In this document: positions 48,213 through 59,096 of the stretch, piece after piece
Layout: each line of letters begins with the position of its first letter
How positions within the stretch are numbered: the first letter of the stretch is position 1
Origin: Todiramphus chloris collaris
Taxonomy: Eukaryota > Chordata > Aves > Coraciiformes > Alcedinidae
Length of the DNA stretch: 64,000 bases
Reading direction: 5' to 3'
NCBI GenBank assembly: GCA_025345505.1
Contig: JANVCC010000030.1
Coordinates: 1,242,054 to 1,306,053, forward strand
The notes under the pieces: generated by a model
The model's input: the letters and a program-made list of their open reading frames with translations, nothing else
Databases searched by the model: none
What the model was told of the DNA's origin: nothing
Translations under genes and position numbers: made by a program

Positions 48213-51200
48213 GTGAGATTTATATATCATTGAGCTGTTGCTTAGATCCTGATCAAGGTACCCTGAGCCATGCCTTGTGGACCTGGTTGATTCTGTATAA
48301 TTTAAAGTGAAAAACAGGGAAAGTATTCATGTTTGTATTGCTTGCCACCATGCATTGAGTGGTCTCATACTCTTCTGGCTTGGGAGTCAATGTTTTGTGG
48401 TCAGAAACATTGTCATCCTTGGTGCTCCACGTGACACAGAAAATCAGGATGTCTGTAAGCTGACTTGTGCATCCCAGAGTGTTGTGAAATGGCTTTCTGC
48501 TGGCCCGTATCTCTTCCTAAGGCAATGACTGAAAAGGACAAACTTCTCTCAACCATTAGCAAAGCAAATATGTAAAGTGCAAAAGGGCAACATGTTTGAG
48601 AAACGAGATCTGGGGTAACCAGGGGAAAGTGTGAAATGAATCAACTAGATTTAGCTAGTGAAACCCGAAGGTGAAATCTCTGAAGTTTCATGGACCAGTT
48701 TCATTTTTCTTAATCGTTCTCATTCTGGCTGTTGACATCAGTGGATTTGGCACTAGATCAACAGGGAAACAGAGGGACGGTTCCCCCCCCACACATGCAG
48801 AATTAGAGATTCATACCAAGATAGATGAGCTAAATTTAGATGCAAAGGAATTTCTGTTTGAGAGTGTTCATGTAAAAGGTATTATACAGTATTAGGCTTG
48901 TGTGAACTCCCAGTGTAATAAAGGAGAATTGTATAAGCCCTGGCAGGAACATGTCACTAGGACTTTGTTTTGATGAAAAAATGCTGGAAACATATACTTA
49001 GCTTTCCTACTGGTTGTAATTATCTGGCTTATTGATCATGGTGTTAAGGTATCTGATGGGTAGGGTGGGAGCAAGGATCAGGTTCAGTCCATGAATTAAA
49101 GCTGCATAATGTCAGCTCTAATTTACATGCACACAGTTTGAAAACTGTCTTTCTGCAACTGCACAGCTCCCTGGGATTGATGTAGATGGGCAGCATATGA
49201 AGCTGTGCAGCAGGAATGGGGGCACCTGGCACTTGGCATTGCTGCTCTGTATTAGGCAAATATCCTGGTTACGAAAGAAGGAAATAAGGGCAGAATAAAC
49301 TGGGGGGTCTGGTCTCTTCTGCAGGCACATGTAAAACCCTTGGTGGCAATAATGAAGTTTGCAGACTTGTGGAAATGAGGACAGGCTCCTCAGCTCTGAT
49401 TTTAGTCCTATAAATGTGCAATACCTTGAAGGAAAGATATGGTGGTTACTGTGGTTCACACACAAGGCTTTGCACAGCAGAGGCATCTGTGCAGCCTGAC
49501 CAGTAAAATATGCTGTTTTGTGTTCTCCAATACCACAACCAGAGCCAAAGTACAAGAACCAGCAGTTTCGGTGAATGGGGCTCTCATTAACATATCATTA
49601 TGCTCCTGGAGACAAGCCTGTCCCTTCTGCTGCTGAGCTGTTAGATAAGGGAGGAGACAGAAAGAGAAGCAGATGATACCCTTATGGTTGTATTTTGTAT
49701 CCCATGGTGCACTGCTGTCCTGCATGAACAAAATAGGAAGAGGAACCAGCCCACCCCCTTCGGGCAGCTCACCCTTTACCCCAGGCACTCACTGGTAGAG
49801 CTGGGTTACCCCTCAGCTGAAGGCTTTTCTGTAGGGTTTCCAGTGAGAGCCTGGTGGTACAGTGTTTCTGGGAAGTCCCAGCCTTGAGCAAGTAGGGTTG
49901 CTGCAGCTTTGTCCCCAGCTGCCCCACTGCTTGCTCTTTCATCCTTGGGACCACCAACCTCCGGCTGATTGCCACGCTCCTCTTATTCTTTCTGACTGGC
50001 TGAAAAGACAGGGAAGGAGGAAGGGGAATGGTACCTGAGGCACTGAGTGTCTTACTAAGACTCTGCCATTTACCAGATGCTGTATCATCCCATCCAGGAG
50101 ATGGCTGTATATCAATGGAGAACAATATTCCATTAGGGTACACATTTCATACCTAACTGTTCTGCAGGGAAGATGTGGAAGTCAATTAGCTTTGACCTGC
50201 TCAAAGGTCCTCAGAAAAGGTGTTCATTTCACTGAGGGCAGCGACAGGGCAGACCTGGAATCCCACCGCACTCCACTGCTGTCATTTGACTTTTACCATG
50301 ACTGCTGTGCCATTTTCTGTCATTCACAAGCATTTATTATGGATTTATTTGTGTATATCTTGGCATTTGAGATGTGTCAATCTGCTAAAACCTAAGTGGC
50401 AACAGCTAATCACAGTTAGTTTTATTTTCTGCAGAACATAACATGAAAGCATATGGTTCAACAGCATAACTTACGTTCTCATGGTCAGTTCTGAAAAACA
50501 AAAAGCTGGCAGGAGACACAGTCTCTGGTCCTTGCTGTAAACTCCAGGGATTCTGTACTCATAGATATATAAAATGAACTAAAGAAATCCCACCCTCCCA
50601 TCATTATTCCTTTCAAAAAATGGCAACACCAGGTTTTCTTCTCACCTCTGATATCTTGAGAAAACACTACTTTCAAAAGTGAATTATTTTTTCTGGGTCC
50701 TTGAAATTTAGTGCCACTCATTTTGGATTTGAAATCTCTCTTTAAAGATTTAGAAATGGGCATTTCTATCCCTAGACCCTAGAGGGTGTGCAGAGTGGGT
50801 GTTATATTGTATTCCTTCAGAAAGCAGACATACCCGCCTCTCCATCAAAGGCAGAGGACTCTGTTGTCTTGTGTGTATATTCAGTACACTAAGCAAGAGC
50901 TGTAAACACTGTTTGCAAGATTTCCAACATCCTTCCTCAGCAAATTCTTTATGACACAAATCTTTTCTATCATAATTTACATTTCACACCTGTTTTCCCA
51001 AATCTTCAAAGTCAAGAGGACCAAATCCTTTCTTTAGCAATACTACTATGAAAGCTACTGACTCATAGGAATAACCAGAGTGTAGGATTTGGCTTAACTT
51101 CTTGGCTTGATGCTGATATAACATTTCATAGCTCTTTTTTAGGTGTTTCCCATTGTCATGGCAACTCTGATCAAAAAACTTTTTCCATGAATAGCCCTGT

Positions 51201-51380
51201 CAATTGCAATACAAGCTTCTGGCTGACTACAGCCTGTGGTTCCGCTCCAGTGTGATTTCACAAGCTCCTCTTGCTTGACCTTTCATCTCCTATCTTTCCC
51301 CAGATCCCTTATTGCTCAAGCTAGACATATATCTTTTGTTTTGCAAGAAAGCTTTAAAAATCTTTATAAGTGATAACTAA

Positions 51381-51436
51381 CAGCCAGATCTTGCAGCTGA
51401 CTTCAAGAAGCGAGTTGCCTTAGTAAAGATTACAGT
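51381..51436. repeat. Degenerate ancient amniote repeat fragment
   Basis: The blocks 'cagccagatcttgcagctga', 'cttcaagaagcgagttgcct' and 'tagtaaagattacag' follow an old repeat order (…ttgacttcaatgggagttg…gagtaaggactgca…). A short related word, 'gagtaaggactgca', also occurs at 35629-35642. Confidence 0.45.
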
Positions 51437-51800
51437 CTATAATAAGCACAACAGAGCACAGTCCATCATAAATCCCTATGAGCACTGGCTCTAGCAGAGC
51501 CTTGAACTCTGCACCTCCTTAAAACTTCCCTATAGCATAGAGGAATAAGCCGAGCTGTCAGGAGGGGTGGGCTTCGTAAAGGGGATCCCACTTGTGGAAA
51601 CAAATCCCATGGCCCATTCCCCCACAGTGCCATGGAGGTTAAGAGAGATACCGCACCCGTCACCAATGCCTAATACCACCTTGCTGGCTCAGCTCTGGGG
51701 CAGCAGGAGGAAGAATCCATATTGGTCAAGGCTGCTAGATTTGGCTTTTTGTATCTGATTTTTTTTCTAAGGTGTTTGAACATCCATATGGGAAATTGCA

Positions 51801-51860
51801 GCTCTGTGGAAATCAATAAGAGTTTTGCCCTTGGCCTTCTACAGGTCCAGGATTTCACCA
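51801..51860. repeat. Degenerate ancient amniote repeat fragment
   Basis: The blocks 'ctctgtggaaatcaataaga', 'gttttgcccttgg' and 'ccaggatttcacc' keep the order of an old amniote repeat (…gaagtcaatgggagttttgcc…ccaggatttcacc). It lies about 360 bp from the fragment at 51381 and could be another part of the same old insertion. Confidence 0.55.
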
Positions 51861-52106
51861 GGTATCTCTAAGGTATCAAGCTTACCAAGAGCTGAAATAG
51901 CTCAGCAGAAATAAAATACATTTTGCAAATACATCACATCTGAAGTCAGTATTAGTATCCTCAGACAGGGAAAATAAGGCAGGGAGAGGTGAAATCTCAT
52001 GCCTTAAGGTCATCCCATCACTAACCCCAGGAACAGAAGAGAGGTCTCTGGAGTTTCTCCTCCCATGTGTGAGCCACTGCTACAATTCATTATTTTAATC
52101 ACTTGC

Positions 52107-52137
52107 AAAAAAAAAAAAAAGGTAGGAAGGAAGGAGG
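52107..52137. repeat. Poly(A) and (GGAA)n tract
   Basis: A14 followed by a purine-rich GGTAGGAAGGAAGGAGG stretch. Confidence 0.85.
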
Positions 52138-52167
52138 AATAGAAATTACAGGGATAAAAATCCTTCT

Positions 52168-52209
52168 TTATATATACATAAATCTTATATATATGTTATA
52201 TATATATAG
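52168..52209. repeat. (TA)n-rich microsatellite
   Basis: Imperfect TA repeats in three blocks, 'tatatatacata', 'tatatatatg' and 'tatatatatatag'. Confidence 0.85.
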
Positions 52210-52379
52210 TTTTGTCTTGTATCTTCAACCCTGCTTTAAATAAAAACTCACAGACTTGTCAGTTTCCATCAGGCAAAATTATTATTCGGCTTTAGAAAGA
52301 ACATCTTGCCAAGTGCTGCAGTTCAAAAATAAGTAAAACAGCTCTGCCAAAACGCAGCAAATGTGATTACACAAAGCCA

Positions 52380-52450
52380 AGAAGACCATAATTAGATCAT
52401 TACCATGGAAACAACCTAATTACATGTGTAATGCAGCAAGGTCTGAGCTG
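52380..52450. promoter_or_regulatory. Cluster of homeodomain-type and RFX-like motifs
   Basis: Within 50 bp lie ATAATTAG and ATCATTA (TAAT/ATTA cores), ATTACCATGGAAACAAC (52399-52415, close to but not a perfect RFX X-box palindrome) and ATTACA-TG-TGTAAT (52419-52432, a 6-bp inverted repeat with 2-bp spacer, the arrangement bound by paired-type homeodomain dimers). The surrounding 52240-52520 is repeat-free and reads like a conserved non-coding element. Motifs are seen; enhancer function is inference. Confidence 0.3.
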
Positions 52451-55400
52451 CCTATCTGAATGTGTTTTGCTATTGTCTAGCAGGGCCATAGCACTGCCGT
52501 TTGCCTTGTGTTATTAAGCCACCTTGATCATTTTGGATCGGGTTTTCTTGGAATAAGTCCTCCTCCCCATTATGGAAAGAATTAAACTGTGCATGAAATG
52601 ACTTGAACAAGACTGCCTGAGGCTCGGTACTCTGTGCAGGCAAATGGGATCCTGCCTGCACAACTGACGGGGCTAGGCAGCCAAAACTTGAGTGTACTCT
52701 CTTGCACCAAGACCTGGAGCTCCCCAGCCTGCAGCCCCTTAGCCACATCCAGGAGTTGGCATTTGATCATAAGTGCAGCCCTGGAAAAGAAAGCTGAGCT
52801 TTCTGGAGACTTGCTAAAGGTTGTCACCTTCCTCTGCCTTGTATTAATTTTTCCATTACTGCACTAATTTGCCACCAGGACAGTGCTCAGTGGAGATGGC
52901 ATGTAATGGCCAGGCAAAGGCACCCAGGGCTTTCTGTGTACTGAGCCACATGTTGCTTTTTTGCATAGCTGGACTACGTTGTGGAAATCAGGGTTAAGAA
53001 GAGCTGGGGTTTGATATTGTCTTACTGGTGGAAACCAAATCGCTCTTGAAGGACCGTGTCATGGCTCTCCTTTTCAGTCAGGAAAAATGAGGCAAGGTGA
53101 AAGGCCACATTTGTAGCTTGGAGGACCACAGTAGAATTGTGAATAAACTATATATAATCTGAAGTAATTTCAGAAAGTAAAAGCCAGAATTGTGCATACA
53201 TGGTTGCATGCCTTGCAGCATAAAATTAGATGCACAGGGAGAGACAAGGGAGTCACTGATGAAACTCTGCTATTATCTCCACGGGCCTACAGCCCACTGT
53301 TCTTGAATCATGTGGTTGTAGTAGATATGACCCACAGGGTATATACACAAAATGATGGTAAACACTGTCACCCTTTTTGATGCACATTGAATTTCTGTGC
53401 CCATTCTGCAGTCAGGCTGGATATGCCTCACTCAGCAGGAAGGGAAGAGGATGGCTCATTAGCTCAGGGGACTGTAATAAGGCAAAAGCCAACGAAACTG
53501 TCTGGCAAACCTACTGTTTCTGCTAATTAATGAGGAGAGATGGTCGCTGGTCCAGCTGCAGATGTTGCTGCAAATTATGCCATTGCTATCCCTGCCAATG
53601 ATCTCTCACTGCAGCTAGCACATCTCCAGGTGTTCTTGCCACAACAGTAGTCCCTGCTGTTCATTTTGTTCCTTTCCACGGAAAATAAAATGCTTCCTTT
53701 TGGTGGGGAGAAATGCTGATACTGAAGAGTTTTTCAAGTCCAGACTCCACTCCTTTAATTTCTTCTCCTCTTGCACTGGTCCCACTTTCCTTCTCTGATT
53801 TGTCCTCAAATTCTCATTTTCCATTCAAATTGCTTTCCAAACCACAGAATAAGGCTGGAGAGAAGTACCTCGAGTGATGCTGATTTCCTTGCTTTCTATG
53901 CCATGGCTTTTCCAGCCATGAACTCTAAGAGGATAGCTTGAGGGAGATACCGAAACCTCTTTCTGTCCCACCTCTCTCCTTCTCCCCCAGTGGAGCCATT
54001 CATCCTGCCAACACTGGCATCAATGCAGACCTGGCCTGTGCAGGGCAGCTGCCCCCTCACTGGCTGCGACCAGGATGTTTTTCTCTCTCACATGTATTGT
54101 ACAAACTCATGTAAGTTTACTGGGTAAAACCTGATGTTCAGCTTTTGCGCAAAGTCAGCAGAATGAAAGAAAAGAAGAAAAAACCCAACCCCCACCACGT
54201 TCTCCAGTTTTGCTCCGTATGCAAAACCTGTCTGTACAGTTCTGCTGAGTGCCGGTGCCCTACTTTTATCCCTAACATAGCTCAACTAAAAATACACTGA
54301 AATTTCAAGCAAGGTCCCTGCTGCGAACCGTCTGAGCAAGCAGGCACTGCTGCAACCCCAGCCCTGGTGCAGTGCAGCCTGGACAGTGCTAAGCTCCCAG
54401 CACAATTTACGCCAGCCCTTGGCACTGGCTGGGATGAGAAAAAGCCAGCAATCTTGAGAAAATCAATACCCCTTCTTCCCATCAACTCAGACAAAATGTC
54501 CTGACATGGTGCTGCAAGAACAAAATTGAAGAAAGATATGAGATAACTTAAGAACTGCTTTCTATTGTTACAACTATTAGTGTTATTTATAACACAGTAG
54601 TAGTGAAGAAGCCATGCTGGTATAGAGGGTGACTTTAAGCAGGAACATCTGGGGTTCTGAAACAGTGAAACCATGACTGAACTTCTTAATGCTAGATGTT
54701 GTATATACTTGCTTTATGTGCTTAAATAGAAAAGAGATGACCATGCTATTTCTGTCTAATCTGTGTGGTCCTGAGAAAGCATGATAAATAAAGGTTAGTG
54801 GAACCCAATTTTAAAAGCAGGGGAAACTAATAGAGATGATTTGTTTTGAAGATAGGGTCTATAAATTCTTCTGCCCTGGAAAAAGTGACTGAATTTTACC
54901 ATCTGGCTTCTCAAGTTACGCTAAACAATGTTTTTCGCAAGAGCATGATTTTTTTAGAGGGCTTCAGTTTGAAGCTCACTTTATCTGTCTTCTGCTTAAT
55001 TTTCCATTGCATAAGAGGGAAAAGGGAAATTATGGATTTATGGATTATTTGCAAATAAGGATGCACATATGTGGGTCTAATTTATTTGAGGAATGTCCAT
55101 TACTGCTATGAGAAGTCAGCCGTTTTCACACATAGTCATTAAACTCTCATGTTCATTGCACAGGGCTGTTCTCTGGTCATCATTTGTATCTGGGAGGAGA
55201 CCCCAAATGTTCCAACTGTGGCAATGTTTATATGATAATACTGTGAAATGGGTAAATGTGGCACTTGGTTCCTGCTGGGGGGGCACAAATCTCAGATGTG
55301 TGTGCGCTGCTGGCCCCCAACACTGCCCACAGCTCACATGGAGCCTCTGCTCACAGCAGGCTGGGGGCCTGGACAGGGTCCCCTGCTTACAAAGAGGTCT

Positions 55401-57711
55401 GAGAAGTTATGTCTGCTCCTTGCCTGGTGCTGCACCTCCTCCATCCCCTTCCTCCTTCCTCCATCAGGATTTTTCAAGGGAAAGAAAGACATTTTGCCCA
55501 AAGTCTTGCAGCAATTCCTTGTTTAAGAAGTGGAATCAGTGTCTGAAAAACAGCCTGGTGGACAGTGCACTTCCCAGGGCACCCCCTCACTGTTGCAGGA
55601 AACACCTATGATGCAACTCCCTGGCAGACTAAATTATGAGTAAAAGCCTTGTAAAATCCATAAAGGTACACTCATTTAATTTAGACTTCAGGAAGCTATT
55701 GCATTTTTTTCCTATTAAATATTAATTCCCTTTAAAAGAGTACTTTTGAGCTGTTTTGAGAACGCAACTGGTACTCTAATGTCATCTAATTAATTAAGAA
55801 TTTCATACACATATGTATTAACAGTCTGCTATTATTGCTGAGGACATTTCACTGGTATTTAAATATATTGAACCAAACATGATTTGCATTTAAATGGCAA
55901 TGATCCGTACTGCTTCCTGGAAAGGCACAGCTGGTAGATGAAGTCTGACTTTGCCTCTCTGACCTCAATGTCCCAGCAGTATGCCAAGGCAGCTCAGCTA
56001 GGATTTCACTCCCTAAATTGAGAAATCCAAGGAAATAGCAGAGTTTCTCCCAAAACACAGTACAGACAAGGTACTTTGTGAGTCCACTGGTGACAAACGC
56101 AATCTTATCAATTGCTGACATCCTCATTAACAATGTCACATCTCTTAGCTGCTGAGCTGTCCTTTCTCCCCTGTCTTGTTGATTCTTTTGACGTATTATT
56201 TCACTGGAGATGCTAACAGGACCCTCGTAATATCTAGAGTTGAAGACGAGGACACAGAGCTGGCGGGAAGTAAAGACAAAGGCCACAACTTTGTCCCTTG
56301 ACTGCAACTCCCACTTGACTGAGGTGGCTACCTCAGGAGGGCTCTGGTGCATCCCCATCTTCTTATGGCCCCAAGGATGTGTTAGACAGCTGGGGAGAAA
56401 AAGGGTGCAGAAAGGAGAAGGTGGGATATGGGGGTTTAACCACAAGTGATGCATCTTCAGAATGTGCTCTTCTTTAAGAATGACCTCAGTTGTTTCCATT
56501 TCCAGGATGACTTCCCAGCACTTACACATTACTCTTCTACTTGTCTAATATAGTTCACATCGATTTTTCCCCTTACTCTCTGCTGACTGTACAGTCTGAA
56601 ACACCAAAGACCTTAAAGTCAAGGTCAACTTTCTATTCCCTGAGTAAACAAGCTGGAGAGAAGGGGAGAGAGGAAACAAGCACTTATGCCAGCAGATATA
56701 CTCAGAAAGCTATGAAATTAATATATTCCTTCTAAAAAAACTCTCCAAGGAAGAAGGCATACAAAAGATTAATCCTTTCAGTCTGCAAATTCTGCATTAA
56801 ATAAAATCCTTACTCCTGAGAAATAAACGTGAAGAGGAGGCCACTGTGTACGTGACCAAAACAAAGCCATTCTGTAATGTTTAAAGTCAAACATGAAGTT
56901 AAACGCTGTGTAGTCAAGGTACAAGGAAGCATTAAAAATTGTTTTCATTTTGCTAGTGCATTTTTCCCATGCACTGAATACTTTTATTTCTCATCACAAT
57001 ATCTAAGCATTGATTCCAGTACAGGAAATTCACAGTGCTGTTTTTAACCAATTAATGACTCCATAAATTATATTTACCCACTTGTAATTAGAAGCAAGTT
57101 ATGCAGCAAATGACTGGCTGCTTATCTGCTGTTCGTGGATTCTCTTGAGCCTGCAAATTTGGCTGGAAACTTGGTAAGAAGTTATTTTGGCTAAAGATTT
57201 TGGATGCTTCTCACTCGTGTTGAGCTGAAATATGAGTTCAAGTGTTTTGGGGCTTCTGATTTGGGTTTCTTCCAGACAGAGAAATGGGTCAGTATGAAAA
57301 TAATTTTATAGCAATGTGGAGATACAGAAGCTGCCACACGGACCTGAGACCCATCCAGACCCAATGCTGTCACCAGCAACACTTTTCACACCTCAAGCAA
57401 GGGCAGCCCCTGCACAAGTACACGTAGACACAACCCTTGTGAACCTCAGCCCTGTCTCTCAAAGACAGAGGTTGTTTCACAGCCCAAAGTCTCTGATGCT
57501 TTATGATCTTTCTGATATTTTTCACTGAAATGAGATGATATGAGTACAGTAATAATTGCAACCTGATGTTCTAGTTCTTTTCAAGCAGTTTGGAAACAGA
57601 GGGCCCCAGCTGGAGCTAGTAGCATGGTTTGGGGACAAAACAAATTATCTTATGCAATTTGGTTCACCTATTTTCAATGCTAGTATAATTAAATGAGACA
57701 GAGTCTACAGG

Positions 57712-57917
57712 GAGAGGTAATAACTTTTATTAGAACAAACTGATAGTTTAGGAAAAAAAAAAAAAGCAGGTATGTTTTCAGGCACACAAACCCTTTTTCA
57801 GGCTTGTATGCCAAAAAGCTTGTCAGTGTATCAGCTGGTCCAACAGATGATATTACTTTTCTGTGTAAATACTGCTTCAGTCATATCCTTAAATAATAAT
57901 AGCTACAATAACACCAC
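57712..57917. repeat. Ancient fold-back (palindromic) interspersed repeat
   Basis: The left arm read on the minus strand (57792 down to 57712: 'ggtttgtgtgcctgaaaaca' … 'ctatcagtttgttctaataa' … 'aagttattacctctccc') aligns with the right arm on the plus strand (57801 onward: 'ggcttgtatgccaaaaagct' … 'gtatcagctggtccaacaga' … 'tgatattac'). Both flank a centre CTTTTTCA. The right side continues to 'agctacaataacaccac' near 57917. The words match an old repeat widespread in turtles, crocodiles and birds, with a 'tggtccaataaaagatatta' core. A13 (57753-57765) interrupts the left arm. The family name is not known to me. Confidence 0.65.
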
Positions 57918-58055
57918 TAATATAATTAAAAGCAGCTGAGAATGATTGAATATTATTTCACAGCAGAGCTGGGAATGAAGTTTCCCAAAAACAGAAGGGT
58001 GGAGCTATGCTGCAGACAAAAAACGATTTGTACTTTTCCTCTTATCTTTACTCTG

Positions 58056-58098
58056 TAATTCTGGTTTCACTTACACCAGTATAAATGGAATGAATACC
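58056..58098. repeat. Degenerate ancient repeat fragment
   Basis: 'aattctggtttcacttacac' followed by CAGTATAAATGGA resembles the 'ttacaccagtgtaaat' type of ancient amniote repeat. Short and diverged. Confidence 0.4.
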
Positions 58099-58360
58099 AG
58101 CACCACCCCCTTTGGATTTTGCATATATTTTCAAAACAGTCTTACCACCTTGTAAATTGTATTTCTAATGCAGAGGATAAAAGTAGGTCATCCATTTTCT
58201 CCAACATCCTGCTATCTCAGTAACATTAACTGAAAGGACCAGTGTATGCACATTTTATCTGGCATCACCGTCACTGTATTCCATCAGATTATGACCCTTT
58301 AGTCTTGCCATTGGAGCAATTCCTGGAAAAAGGCAATCATGTAAATGATGCACAGATAAG

Positions 58361-58377
58361 AAAAAAAAAAAAAAAAA
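58361..58377. repeat. Poly(A) tract
   Basis: A17, continued by GAAAA. Confidence 0.9.
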
Positions 58378-58867
58378 GAAAACCTCCTCAGGTGGAAAAT
58401 GTATTGGCAACAAGGCAGCTTAGTTTTCCCTGATGTTGTTTATTTTCATATTGTGTTTTTAAAGCAAATTTTCCCAAGACACCTCACAACCGACTTCACA
58501 TGCAGATGCAAATAGAAACAATTTGTACATCGCAGTAAGTCTTATAAGTAGCAAATCGAGACTTAAAAGAAGGAAGTCAAGACAGGCAAGATAAGAAGTA
58601 GAGAATGATTAAACAAAACAATTTTGGAAATTTAGCTATTAGAATTTGTTCTCTGTGTGAGAGATGCTTTCATGCTTTCAAAGAGCAAGAATAGTAAGGA
58701 GATCTTGCCTATAGGATTAGGTTGGATGTAGAAAAAGTATTGTCCAGTGAGAGAAGTAGGAGACGACAAAATATGCAAGGAAGGGGATGGAGATTGAAGA
58801 AAGCTGGGAAAAGAAACAGGGAGAGAGCCAAGGGCACATGTGAAATGGCACTCATCTCCAGAGGTTT

Positions 58868-59096
58868 GGGGAGGTTTAGGTTAGACATTAGGAAAAACTT
58901 TTTCATTTAAAAGGTTTTTAAGCCCTGGCCCAGGCTGCCCAGGGAGGTGGTGGAGTCACCATCCCTGGAGGTGTTAAAAAGACATACAGATGACATTCTG
59001 AGAGACACGGCATGTGGTGGGATTGGCAGTGCTGGGTAAATGGTTGGACTCTTTCATCTTGAAGGTCTTTTCCAGACAAAATGATTCTATGTTTCT
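58868..59096 (+). mobile_element. CR1 LINE 3' fragment
   Basis: It begins 'ggggaggtttaggttagaca' followed by TTAGGAAAAACTTTTTCA. It encodes LPREVVESPSLEVLKRHTDD near the end of ORF2 and ends in a CR1 tail with 'aatggttggactctttcatc', 'ttgaaggtcttttccagaca' and 'aaatgattctatgtttctg'. It is 5'-truncated like the others and on the same strand. Confidence 0.95.

Larger units (their letters stand above)
48213..57710. other. Gene-free region with candidate regulatory DNA
   Basis: No supported gene. It contains the longest non-transposon open frame of the window (55849-56529, minus strand, 226 codons), which I do not recognise and treat as probable chance. It also holds two ancient repeat fragments at 51.4 and 51.8 kb, an AT/TA microsatellite at 52.2 kb and the homeodomain-motif cluster at 52.4 kb. 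Confidence 0.5.
57918..58867. other. Gene-free stretch with one repeat word and poly(A)
   Basis: No supported gene. At 58056-58098, 'ggtttcacttacaccagtat' followed by AAATGGAATGAA resembles another old amniote repeat family. A17 lies at 58361-58377. Confidence 0.5.

Noticed and set aside
48671..48895. 74-codon frame with a signal-peptide-like start
   Set aside because: A hydrophobic N-terminus alone is weak evidence. There is no splice context or recognised family, despite lying close to the 48110 exon candidate.
55093..55611. 172-codon open frame, plus strand, Cys- and Pro-rich end
   Set aside because: No domain; the GC-richer sequence at 55270-55450 lengthens frames on both strands by depleting stop codons.
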